64,000 bases of DNA from Cyrtodaria siliqua (taxonomy: Eukaryota; Mollusca; Bivalvia; Adapedonta; Hiatellidae), in the NCBI GenBank assembly GCA_037043455.1, contig JAWPHD010011008.1, positions 1-64,000 on the forward strand. The letters are read 5' to 3'. How positions within the stretch are numbered: the first letter of the stretch is position 1; the number at the start of each line of letters is the position of its first letter. This document shows positions 47,571-57,260 of the stretch, piece by piece. Position numbers and translations under genes: made by a program. The notes beneath the pieces were generated by a model that did not search any database, had not been told where the DNA came from, and worked only from the letters and a program-made list of their open reading frames with translations.

Positions 47571-47699
47571 TATCACTGTCTTCTAAATACATTTCAACTG
47601 GAGATTTCGATAAACTTCAGAGCAGAAGTTGTGGTTAAACATTTCCATGTTGAATCCATTGGCTGATTGAGTAGATCTACATCATTTATCATAGACTAA

Positions 47700-47930
47700 A
47701 GAAGGAGCCAGATTATATTTTTCCTCTAATTGAACTCAGCCAGAATATTTCTTTCCAAGAATGTGAGAGAAGGCCGGATTATTTTTTTTCAACAGTTTGA
47801 AGTACTGTTTATTTTGTTTCGCTCAAGTCAGAGCCAGAATATCTTTTCAAAAAAAATCCCAGGCCCCACCCCTTCCCCCCCCCCCCCCCCCCCCCCCCCC
47901 CGAAATCAAAATGGTCGGTACCTTAAAGAC
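47700..47930. repeat. Dispersed repeat family E, copy 2 (inverted)
   Basis: AGCCAGATTATATTTTT, AAGGCCGGATTATTTTTTTT, GAGCCAGAATATCTTTT, a poly-C tract (47875-47900) and AAAATGGTCGGTACCTT form the reverse-complement order of 43700-43925. Confidence 0.65.
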
Positions 47931-48044
47931 ACACGGAAGTAACCTAGTGGTGCCAGTGAGGCTCGACCATGGGTCTCCGGATTCAGAGTCACCGCATCCC
48001 TCATATCCCTCATATCCCGACTGAAATGCATGTTCGATCAGGAA

Positions 48045-48320
48045 TTAGTCACAAGTATGCAGGGTTGAGGAATTATTCACCAATATGCATGGTTGAGGAT
48101 TTACTCACTAATATGCACGGTTGAGGATTTTTTCACAAGTATTAATGGTTGAGAATGTAATCACCAATATGTATGATTATGCATTTTTGAGAATGTATTC
48201 ACCAATATGCATGGTTCAGAAATTATTCACCAACATGCATGGTTGAGGATTTATTCACCAATTTTGCATGGTTGAGAAATTATTCACCAATATGCATGGT
48301 TGAGGATTTATTCACCAATA
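48045..48320. repeat. ~30-bp tandem repeat
   Basis: About nine units of TATTCACCAATATGCATGG followed by TTGAGGAT or variants. Copies towards the right end are more uniform. A poly-T tract lies at 48769-48802. From 48330 to 49360 no gene is recognised. Confidence 0.85.
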
Positions 48321-48765
48321 GTAAGTTCTTATGGTATTTTCTAAAACCATATTGTTCATGAATAATTCACATTCCAATATTCCCCTTTAATTTGGAGTCA
48401 GTTTTTAACATTTTGTTGCACCGCCTGTACGTTTTTGCAAACTTGACAAAATGGTATGCTATTATTTATTAAATTTCCAAAATATGTCACACATGTTGTG
48501 ATGCATGATGTTATTTTAGCGCAATATACAAGACACCTGACTCTCTTATCAATTAGACAACGTCAGACTTCTAACATTCTTTCTCTCGGAGACAGTTTGT
48601 GCTTTAATAGACAATAGTTTGTCGGAAATGACGACGTTGTACAGCAAAGTGACGGATATGCCCACAATTGATGCTATATGTTCAGATGTGATTAATGTTA
48701 TATTTGCATTATAATTTGTAAATGCATAATGTTTAAATTTGAAGAGGTTGGGTTATGTAATTTTC

Positions 48766-48806
<41 letters not shown>

Positions 48807-49359
48807 ATTAACATGTTGCAACTTAATGTTTTGTTATCAAATTCCGACGAATTATGCTTTTTTCTCTCCTTTGATTGGAATCTTGACATGGGAACCATGT
48901 TTGATACTAACCATCTTACAAAGATCGTACGTTTAAGAATACATTAATTTACGAGTTTCTAAATTCTAAATTTTAAAACGTGCCTTAAGTTGTTTATTGA
49001 TCAAGCAGTGTTTGTTATTCAATACGATTTTTATTCGTGAATAATAAACATGTCACCAACTTATAATTTGAAATTAATGTTAATAGTTTGTTTAATTCAT
49101 TAGAATTTATGTACATCTAGAATTTAACTTACGGGAAAATACTATTGTATAACTATATGTAATTGTGTATAGAACTTTGCAATAACATGTTTAAATAAAC
49201 AAAACAAAATCAAACCATAAATTGCGATGAATGAAAGCATGCCAAGCTTATTTGTATAAGTCTATTGCATTATTAAAGTGCGACTTGATATCGACAAAGG
49301 CGATACTTATGTGAAGGCTTCAAATTAGATTAAGAATACATATAAAAGAATATATAATT

Positions 49360-49660
49360 TAACACCTGTTCTGCGTCAAGGACTATCACAAACTGACTTA
49401 TATAATGGCGTGATTTAAAACTTTCGTAGATCAATTCATGTAAGCAATATCAAACGTGTAAGGGACTTTATAAAAAGAGGTTACGTCTTTATATAACGCA
49501 CTGCATGTTTTGTGGTTTAAAGTTCGTCACTAGACTTTAAATTCCTCTTTGATTGTGTGATGGCCCGACAGATTTGTGGACGTTTAACGTTCCTTGTCAT
49601 TCACTGCTTATTATATTGTAGCTTTGTTTCTGCCATGTAATTGAGTAACTGTTTTGTAGC
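49360..49660 (+). pseudogene. Degenerate RT element fragment, copy 2
   Basis: GTCAAGGACTATCACAAACTGACTT, TAAAAAGAGGTTA, ACTGCATG and TTTGATTGTGTGATGGCCCGACAG align in order with the C-terminal coding part of the RT copy at 13800-14050. Stops and frameshifts are frequent, and the YLDD domain is absent. Confidence 0.6.
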
Positions 49661-50097
49661 TTTCTAAAAAATGACGTAAAACACCAAACAAACAAACAAA
49701 CATACAAACAAACAAACGAGATTCAACAGACAAACAGGATGTATAGCATTTACTACACGCAACCATCCGACAATGATGTGTTAAGAATTATGTCCCCTTT
49801 TGTGGAATCCAATTGAAAGTGCATTATCAAAAAAAAAAAAATTAGAACAAGCACAGTCCATTTTGGTTTTCGACTGTCAATACAATTACAAGGTAAACAT
49901 GTGGGGTTAAAATGAATGTTTGGCTTTGCGAAGCTTAACGGATAGCTACGGCAAGATTGCAAACAGATCCAGGAGCGTCTGTTTTCATTCTATCTAATCA
50001 TATCAGGTATGAAAACATATAGAAAGTAATAAACAAAATCTCGAATCATGTTCGACGTCTAGGCACCCTGAAATGCACAGTAGGTAAATGTTTTGGC

Positions 50098-50345
50098 AGG
50101 TGTCACCGTGGTGTAATGGTTGGCACCTTGGTTTAGTAATCTGGGGATCGTGCGTTCTGTCTTGTACAGGACCAAATTTGGACAACTTCTCGAATTATAT
50201 GAAAAACAATTTCACAGTCGGTAGTCTCTGTCACCCAGACGTGCGCAATCTGCGTCACTTAGGAGTGAGCATAGAAAAGATGGGCATGCGGCTGGGTGAT
50301 AGAGACTACACAGTCGGATGAGACTTAAAACCGAGGTCTGCTCCC
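50098..50345 (+). mobile_element. tRNA-derived SINE
   Basis: The head GTCACCGTGGTGTAATGGTT contains an A-box-like TGGTGTAATGG; a B-box is decayed (GGGATCGTGCGTTC). The body includes inverted AGTCGGTAGTCTCTGTCACCC and GGGTGATAGAGACTACACAGTC, so part of it can form a long stem. No target duplication was found. Confidence 0.6.
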
Positions 50346-50649
50346 TTAAGTTTCCCAGTGCGAGGATTTAAATAAACGCTTATACGCACGAAGGTCAAGG
50401 TTATTTCAGGTAAATGCTGTTTTAAAATATGACCATCAATATCGTTTACATTTATTTGACATAAAACATGTGTGTGTTCGGCGCCGAATAGACTGTCTGA
50501 GCGTTTTTTTCCTATAACTTAATTAGTGACATATTGGATAAACCGTAAAGGTGACATTATCAGTTTTTGTTCATATGATGAAAGTTATGCATATTTACTT
50601 GATGAATTAAGCATAAGAGTTGGTTAATTATCTACGGAGGCCTATAGGT

Positions 50650-50740
50650 ACCTTTTGAGCGATGACCTTTGTCTTACGACTTCTGACTTACGACTTTTGA
50701 CTTATGACATGACTTATGAAATATGTCTTACGAGGAAAAT
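50650..50740. repeat. CTTACGACTTNTGACTTA microsatellite
   Basis: Short degenerate repeats of TTACGACTT/TTATGAC. The motif is the reverse complement type of the GTCATTAGTCACAAGTC tract at 53500-53705. Confidence 0.7.
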
Positions 50741-51107
50741 AAATGCGGGAAATTCATTCAAGATGGAAGATGCAGTAGAGTCAAAGCGCAAACAACGAGG
50801 GAAGTATTTAATTATTCGATTAATTCATCGACATTTACATGGGTTATGACGTCATTCCATGGTTTATAAAGATAATTAAAGTGAAATGAAATAAAACCAT
50901 ATCATTTAAACGATGGATGAATGCAAAGAACAAAACAGTGAACAAAACACAACAGAAAATGGACATTCCGCAACCAGATCCGGCAGGTCTACGGTTTTTA
51001 ACTGTTTTGATGCTGATGTTGACCCTGGGAATGACAAAGAAAATGATGTTTGTAAATTGCAACAACCACTTGAATTGCCAAACTATATTTCAGGTGACAA
51101 TGGGCTC

Positions 51108-51497
51108 CAGGGCTCAAATTTAAACTGACCTACTGGCAAACTGCAAAGTAACATTTTCTGAATGCCGGTAAACTGTTCAAGTACTGGCAAAAATGTGCAA
51201 GTGCATCCAAATACCCTGTTTAATTTAGAATACCATGTCTGCCTTTTTTTTTGGAAACCTGCTTTCATATCAATGGTGTTTTAATATTTTTAAGTTTCCT
51301 GATATGTCTTTCTATTTGTATGACACATATGGAATCTAGCATGTTTGCTAATGATGAATCATCTTGTGTTTTTGTATTTATTTGTTACATATGTGTACAA
51401 CAGTAGAAATTGCAAGTAACGTTTCCGTTTTGTCAGTTACAAAACATGCAACTGGCGAAATGTTGCCAGTCCATATTGTCACTAAATTTGAGCCCTG
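51108..51497. mobile_element. hAT-like MITE, 390 bp
   Basis: Terminal inverted repeats CAGGGCTCAAATTTA and TAAATTTGAGCCCTG bound an AT-rich interior that also has inverted CTACTGGCAAACTG/CAACTGGCGAAATG-type motifs. The CAGGG terminus is typical of hAT elements. Flanks GGGCTC and GGCTC are suggestive of an eroded target duplication. It sits just after the putative donor at 51094. Confidence 0.75.
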
Positions 51498-51892
51498 GGC
51501 TCAATGAGACAAAGATCTACATGATCGTAAAGATTATACTTTTCTGAAATATTTTTGCAAACAGTCAGTTAATTCTGAAGAATATTGCTAGTTTTTTTCT
51601 TACAAACCCATCAAATGTGTTAAACATTTATCTTATTTTTTGATAATTTGTTTCATGAATATATTTTGTTCAGCATTACAGATTACTAAAAGTGAGAAAA
51701 GATATGGAAGACATGACATTTTGGATGGCTTCACACACAAGACGTACTTGCCGACAAGTTATATCGCATAGAGACGGGGGCATTCGCATCGTCCTCTATG
51801 CTATTGACGAATACCAGACTGTAGCGTCTTTAATTGAGTTGGGGAAAATGATTTTAATAGAATGTATTTCTCACAGTTAGATATTAAAACTT

Positions 51893-52715
51893 AAGGCCCA
51901 GTCACACTTGGGCTGCGACAGCCTGCGATTCCCCAGGTCGCGCGACCAGGTCAGTCGCGGCCGGGTCGCTGATTTCCGCAGGCATCGGTCACACTATGAG
52001 ACTTGGTAGGGACTTGATGCAGGCAATCGCCCGACCACTCGTAGGACAATCGTGCCATAGGTCGCAACCAAATGTGACTGATCGCACGATTGGTTGCGAT
52101 TGGTCGTGCGACTACGTGAGACCCCGCAGACTGTTGCGACCACCCGCGACTGGTCGTGCGAGTGATCGCAACTGGCTGCAACTGGTCTCAGCCGTCTGCG
52201 ACTGGTCGTGCGAGTGATCGCAACTGGCTGGGACTGGTCTCAACCAGCTGCGACTGTTATATAAAACCGTGCCGTCACAGATCAGCAAATCAGTTGTCTT
52301 CAGTCCGCACAGGTCAACCAGTAGCAAGGGTGTAGCAAGGAGATTGTACGGCTCCACGACAACACGCACGAGAGGTCTTGGACTCGCACGACTTGTCGCA
52401 CTAACTCGCACGACAAGTCGCAAGGTCGCGCTGGCGTGGGGCCGGAGAATCGTGCAACCATCTGCAACCATCTGCGATCGCTTGCAACTAGTCGTACGAC
52501 CTCTTGCGACCTCCTGCGACCACTTCGATCGCAACCAGGTTTTTGTGCATGCTCAAAAACCTTGCCACGACCGTTTTGGCCCATGCGAGTGTCTGAGACC
52601 GCCGGCGACTGTATGAGACTGCCCGAGACTGGTTACACGATTTCCTGCAATTTCCCCCGTTTTTTAGGTCTCAAGAGGTCGTAAGATGGTCGCAGGCCGA
52701 GTGTGACTGGGCCTT
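51893..52715. mobile_element. Terminal-inverted-repeat element with CGACTGGTCG-rich filler
   Basis: AAGGCCCAGTCACACT at the left end is the exact inverse of AGTGTGACTGGGCCTT at the right end. The GC-rich interior is a mosaic of GCGAC, TGGTCGTGCGAG and GATCGCAACTGGCTG repeats. An internal segment, GACTGGTCGTGCGAGTGATC, occurs twice (about 52150 and 52200). Open frames on both strands are compositional. There is no transposase. The right end is 4 bases from a TTTTAG that serves as a candidate splice acceptor. Confidence 0.8.
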
Positions 52716-53499
52716 TTAGGAACACATACCAAAGGAAAATATTCCAAAAGAGGAATTTAAGTCGGTTGCAGGTGAGCAGTGTGTTCTTCTGATAGGTGAT
52801 CAAGAGAAAAAGAGTAAAATATACCAGAGAGACCATCTTAGCATACTCTGACGATGAGGACGTGTATACAATAAGTTGTTATTCAATGACAGGCTGTTAT
52901 AGTGTGTCAGGTTATCCAGAGGTTGAAGACTACAATCCTTTGCAGGATGAGTTCCAAGTTGCATATGTAGCAGTGAACAATAAACGTTTCATTGATAAAT
53001 ATAATTTGGTTAAACTCCATGGACAGAATGAAATATATGGGTATGAAATCGACACGTCGGTGTTATAACCAAATAGCACAATAGTGGTTCACGTTCTTAT
53101 ACTTGGTATAAAGATGGTAAAAATGGTGGAAATCATGCTTTGGGAGTAAATGCTTAGCATGATATCTGTGTGATCTTGTGAATACAGAGTACGCACTATT
53201 TTCTTGAGGCACGAGTGAACTCGACGTTGAATCCAGTGGCAGTTGACGTTCGGGATATTGAAGTATAACTAACTGTGTCGTTGATATATTATTTTTCAGC
53301 ATTTGGTGGTTTAAAAATCAAAATAGGTTTCAGTCGTTAAAACATTCATTTTACAAATGAAAAAGGGTTTCAGATTTGTGGGTGAGAGATAGGATGTCAA
53401 TATTAAGGATTAGTTTTATATCCGTTGTACTTGTCTTAGTTTATATTTTCTTAACATAGTAAGTGAAGCATAAGTTTATAAGTTTACCCAAGATTGCAC

Positions 53500-53705
53500 A
53501 AGTCATTAGTCACTAGTCATAAGGCATTAGTCATTAGTCATTAGTCACTAGTCACACACCATAAGTCACAAGTCATTAGTCACAAGTCACTAGTCACTAG
53601 TCATTAGTCACAAGTCATTACTAATAAGTCATTTGTCATTAGTCATAAGTCACAAGTCACAAGTCATTAGTCACTAGTCACTATTCATAAGTCATTAGTC
53701 ACAAG
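53500..53705. repeat. GTCATTAGTCACAAGTC microsatellite
   Basis: About 200 bp of 10-bp-like permutations of AGTCATT, AGTCACA and AGTCACT. From 53070 to 53500 and 53705 to 54690 no gene is recognised. Confidence 0.9.
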
Positions 53706-54689
53706 AAGCCTATTTGTAATTATGTTTATATTCAATTTAATTCAATTCAATATTTTATCTGGCATAACATTGACGTGTTTATTGCCCAAACAAGGCGATA
53801 TACAATACAAAATATTCTAGAGAAAAGTACAAACAAGCATATTTCGTTCTTATGTATGTTTATATTAGAATGGTTGTGTTCAGCCTTAACAGTACACATA
53901 GCCAACATACAGGTCACAGTTAGCATAACACAACTTGTTTATATCGTAAATGGTTGTCAAGGCAGGACTTTAGGTCTAACTCGTAAGAAAAGAAACTGCT
54001 AAGTGAAATCAAAGAGAACGATAGAGTCTTATATTGTTCAATGAATGAATGTATCAATCTAGATTCGCTACCGGAGCTTGACCCCATGGCCTTATGTTTA
54101 AGAGGCGACCACACTGGACCACTACCACTCCATAAATTGGCCATAAGCTATCAGTGAAATCAAGTCTTCTTCAATATTTATATTTATATGTACATGTATG
54201 TAATGTCAAGTAAAACCTTAAGCCGAAAGGACAATTAAAAAAACGTATTGTTACCACAGTAGTCATAAAATGTATGCTTAAGGCTTGAATAAATAAAATG
54301 CTAAATTTTCATTTTCTCTTAATCCTTATCTTGATCCCTTTTTTCGGGACGCCCCTCAGTTGTATTGCTTCACTTATTCGAGATGTTCATAAATCCGAGC
54401 CATCAACATTCGTTTGGGAGCAGCTGTGCTTCACAACTTACAAAATAACTCCTTTAGGTAAATTAGAAATACTCATGAAACAGATATAAATCTAAAGGCA
54501 TTTAAACAGAATTGGTATATAGTCTGATGTGACCTATATTTAGTAAAACAAATTACGGAAAACAAGATTTACAGCTTCCGTCCATATTTTAATAAATTGG
54601 ACGGACTCTCCAAATTCCAGCAATTTGTAATTTATTATGACATAGTCATACTTTCACAAGAGGTCCGAGGTGAAACATATATCTTTAAA

Positions 54690-55290
54690 ACTGTATACAA
54701 CTTAGATGGTTCCCCGAGCAACTATCCCCGAGCAACTATGTTTCTCAACTAATTCATTTTTTCTAGAATTTGTAGTCGAGTTGATGACTTTAATATTCGT
54801 AATCTTTGTATAAATCAATAGCTACTCTATCAGGACTACCGTTACCACATACGTCGAGAAACCTTTGCGAAATTGTATTATCGTAACACTGATATGCTTT
54901 TAAAATATAAAAGTAATTTAAGAACTCTTCTGCGACAAGGACTATGACAAACTGACTTCTATGGTGATATGATGTACACACTTCGCAAGATCTTCGGTCA
55001 TAACCACTTGCATACGGTCTTTGTCACATTTAATCTTGATTAAACGTTTACCAAAAGAGTTTATGACCCATTTACAGTTCGCCACTATGCTTTCGTCTTT
55101 GATTGTGCGATGATCGGACATAGTTGGGACCCAGTGATGACGATTAGCTAATCCGAAAAGGACGGTAACGTTTGATGTTTGTCTTCAATCTTTCCTGTTC
55201 GTACTCTTAATGGTTTGCTCTCTTATTGCTCTGATTTTTGCCAAATTATTGATTAATTGCATTGTGGCTGTCTATGTTTTTTTAATATTA
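54690..55290 (+). pseudogene. Degenerate RT element, copy 3
   Basis: GGTTCCCCGAGCAACTAT, TTGATGACTTTAATATTCGT, ACTACCGTTACCA, TCTTCTGCGACAAGGACTAT and ACAGTTCGCCACTATGCTTT align in order with 13600-14030 of copy 1. Stops and frameshifts abound. The upstream RT catalytic part is missing. CCCGAGCAACTAT is locally duplicated (54712 and 54726). Confidence 0.7.
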
Positions 55291-55292
55291 TA

Positions 55293-55907
55293 GGTTATTG
55301 CATTTGTATGGCTAAATATTACTTGGAACGAGTTGTTTTGGCAAAGGACGACGAGCTTGCGAGTCGTCCTGCGTTAAAACAACGAGTTCCAAGTAATATT
55401 TAGCCATACAAATTCAATAACCTTTTTATTGTATACTTTCATATTGTTTTTGATCAATGTTAATTGTATGACTATTACTTTTCATTGTATTTGTGTTATT
55501 TTTATAGCTTTTAATGGAATTCCTACCTGGCATTCAGTTTCATTTTGTGTGGATGATTATTTTGCCCGAAAACGACGTCGACGTCGTATGACGTCATTAA
55601 AAAAATCAAGCGATTTTCTGAAGTTTGTTTACCATTCGATAACGTTAAAAACAGTGGGTGAGTGACCATTTGAATTATTTTATCAATTTTTGCCATAAAA
55701 GGTTGAAAAAAAAACTCGTATTTTTTTGTTGACACTATAGGAAGGATTCCGTTATTTTTATTTGAAAGTAGTTCCTTATTTCTATTTCGCGGCTCTTAGC
55801 AAGCACGAGCAAAAGTTCCCGTGCACTATCAATGCGTGCAATATCGTAGAATATTGCACGCTTAGCTCAATGCAAACTAAACGGGACAATATGAAAGTAT
55901 ACAATAA
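55293..55907. mobile_element. Nested hairpin element inserted in the RT element tail
   Basis: An inner palindrome (55293-55422) has arms GGTTATTGCATTTGTATGGC and GCCATACAAATTCAATAACC with ~45-bp pairing. An outer pair, TTATTGTATACTTTCATATTG at about 55427 and CAATATGAAAGTATACAATAA at 55887-55907, encloses the remaining interior. Comparison with RT copy 1 shows the RT tail continuing on both sides, so this is an insertion. The interior contains CGACGTCGACGTCG near 55574. Relatives lie at 23945-24060 and in part at 19740-19790. Confidence 0.65.
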
Positions 55908-55929
55908 TCACATATACATGATTATCTAT

Positions 55930-56140
55930 GTGTAATATTGCCTATTAATGGTGCATTGTTTATTAGAGAATATAACCTGCCGAGGATGTCTTTATTTACA
56001 CTGCCCGTTTGGGATGACATTATTGCAAGAATGAAGTCTGGTGCACCCAAGAACCTGGTTTAAACCCCTCTGCGGCGTTTTTGCCTCTGACCGTTCCAAG
56101 GCGGTAGCCCTATTGTCAACCCGTTTGTGTTTGTGATGTC
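55930..56140 (+). mobile_element. 3' tail of RT element copy 3
   Basis: ATATTGCCTATTAATG, GTCTGGTGCACCCAAGAACC and GACCGTTCCAAGGCGGTAGC match 14205-14395. The tail is separated from its coding part only by the nested element. Confidence 0.7.
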
Positions 56141-56340
56141 ACACGCCTTGCTTCTTGTAAACGTTGAAATTATTGTTCGTTTTAATAAGTGTTATAGTCA
56201 CACACGTATATATTTAGCAGTCCATAACACCAAAATAGATACGTAATAAATAAAAACATGTATCCGTCACTTAATAGCGATGTTCTGTCATATACATTTT
56301 ACTATACGTTTAAGTAGTTTGTATCTATAGTCTAATGACA

Positions 56341-56410
56341 CGTGTGGTGAATGGCAAGTGTGGTGAATGACAAGTGTGGTGAATGACAAGTGTGGTGAAT
56401 GGCAGATGTG
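56341..56410. repeat. 17-bp tandem repeat, 4 copies
   Basis: GTGTGGTGAATGGCAA/GTGTGGTGAATGACAA units are repeated four times with single-base variation. Confidence 0.9.
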
Positions 56411-56429
56411 GCATTGATGCGTATATTAG

Positions 56430-56960
56430 TTCCATTTCCAGCATATATTCACATTCGCACTAGCGTTTGTTTAGTGCTGTGTGGCAGCTGTTACATTAAA
56501 TGTCAGTAGTGTTTCTTACTGGTCCTTTGGGATCATCAAGCCCATTGTTTGTGGCTGTAAAGTAGAATATCACTTAAGCCGGTGTTATGGGGCGTGAGAG
56601 ATTTGCAACTATATTACCTCTCATGAACAGACTCATTCAAACCGTCTCTGCTACTTTCTCTCTTGTTTGTGCCTGTTGCTTCCAAGTGATCCCCTTTTCA
56701 GTATTTATTGACATGCACACTAGCGTTTATTTAGTGCTGTGTAGCAGCTGCAAAGGTCATATACATATCAGTAGGGTTAATACTTACAGTTCTTTTGGAT
56801 CATCAAGTCCACTCTTTATGGCTGTAAAGTAGAATAAAGTTTCAGCTGGTGTTTGGGTACGTGAGAGGTTTGCACAATATATTTCTTCTCATGAAACCGA
56901 GTCTGCTACTTTTCTCCTTTGTTAGTGTTTGTTATTGTTTGTTTGCTTCCATGGTTCGAG
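56430..56960. repeat. Dispersed repeat family D, tandem dimer (inverted)
   Basis: Two ~260-bp monomers (about 56440-56700 and 56705-56960) each carry CACTAGCGTTT(G/A)TTTAGTG, GGATCATCAAG(C/T)CCA, ATGGCTGTAAAGTAGAAT and CGTGAGAG(A/G)TTTGCA. They are the reverse complement of the copies at 37670 and 39515. The dimeric arrangement suggests a satellite-like element unit. Non-coding; the frame at 56587 is incidental. Confidence 0.75.
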
Positions 56961-57260
56961 TCTAGTATACTACATCAAAATATCTAATATTTATATTATG
57001 TCCTTGCAGTAATGCAGTAATAATTTGGACGTTTTAGACTTCACGTGATGTCATTTCATTCTCTTATACATGTGATAGTTCTGCACCACGTGCACATATT
57101 GAAGGTCTACATTGAATGCTTAGGGGAAAAGATGAACGATTTTAAAATGTAAGACTTATCGTAATATGTTTAATAAAACAGCAGTACCCTGATGTGTATA
57201 TTAAAATAGTGTAGGTGATCTGGACGAGTAATAGGTGCCAATACAATTACAAGGGAAAAC

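Larger units (their letters stand above)
50913..53068 (+). pseudogene. Fragmented unknown gene interrupted by two transposons
   Basis: Protein-like segments lie in one order and strand. An exon at 50913-51093 starts ATGGATGAATGC and ends at a CAG|GTGACA donor in phase 1. A segment at 51674-51770, after TTTGTTCAG, continues in phase (ALQITKSEKRYGRHDILDGF...) and then shifts frame near a GGGGG run into RIVLYAIDEYQTVASLIELG (to about 51860). A segment from 52720 (EHIPKENIPKEEFKSV...) shifts frame near 52830 into the open frame ending at 53068. No family is recognised. The two shifts could be sequencing errors or decay. Elements at 51108-51497 and 51893-52715 occupy the gaps. It may be a live gene with intronic MITEs or a pseudogene. 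Confidence 0.4.

Noticed and set aside
47220..47666. 148-residue plus-strand protein
   Set aside because: Its second half is the TACTACCATGACCAC degenerate repeat and its first half has no recognisable feature.
51951..52684. Arg/Ser/Pro-rich proteins on both strands
   Set aside because: Compositional frames inside the CGACTGGTCG-rich TIR element.
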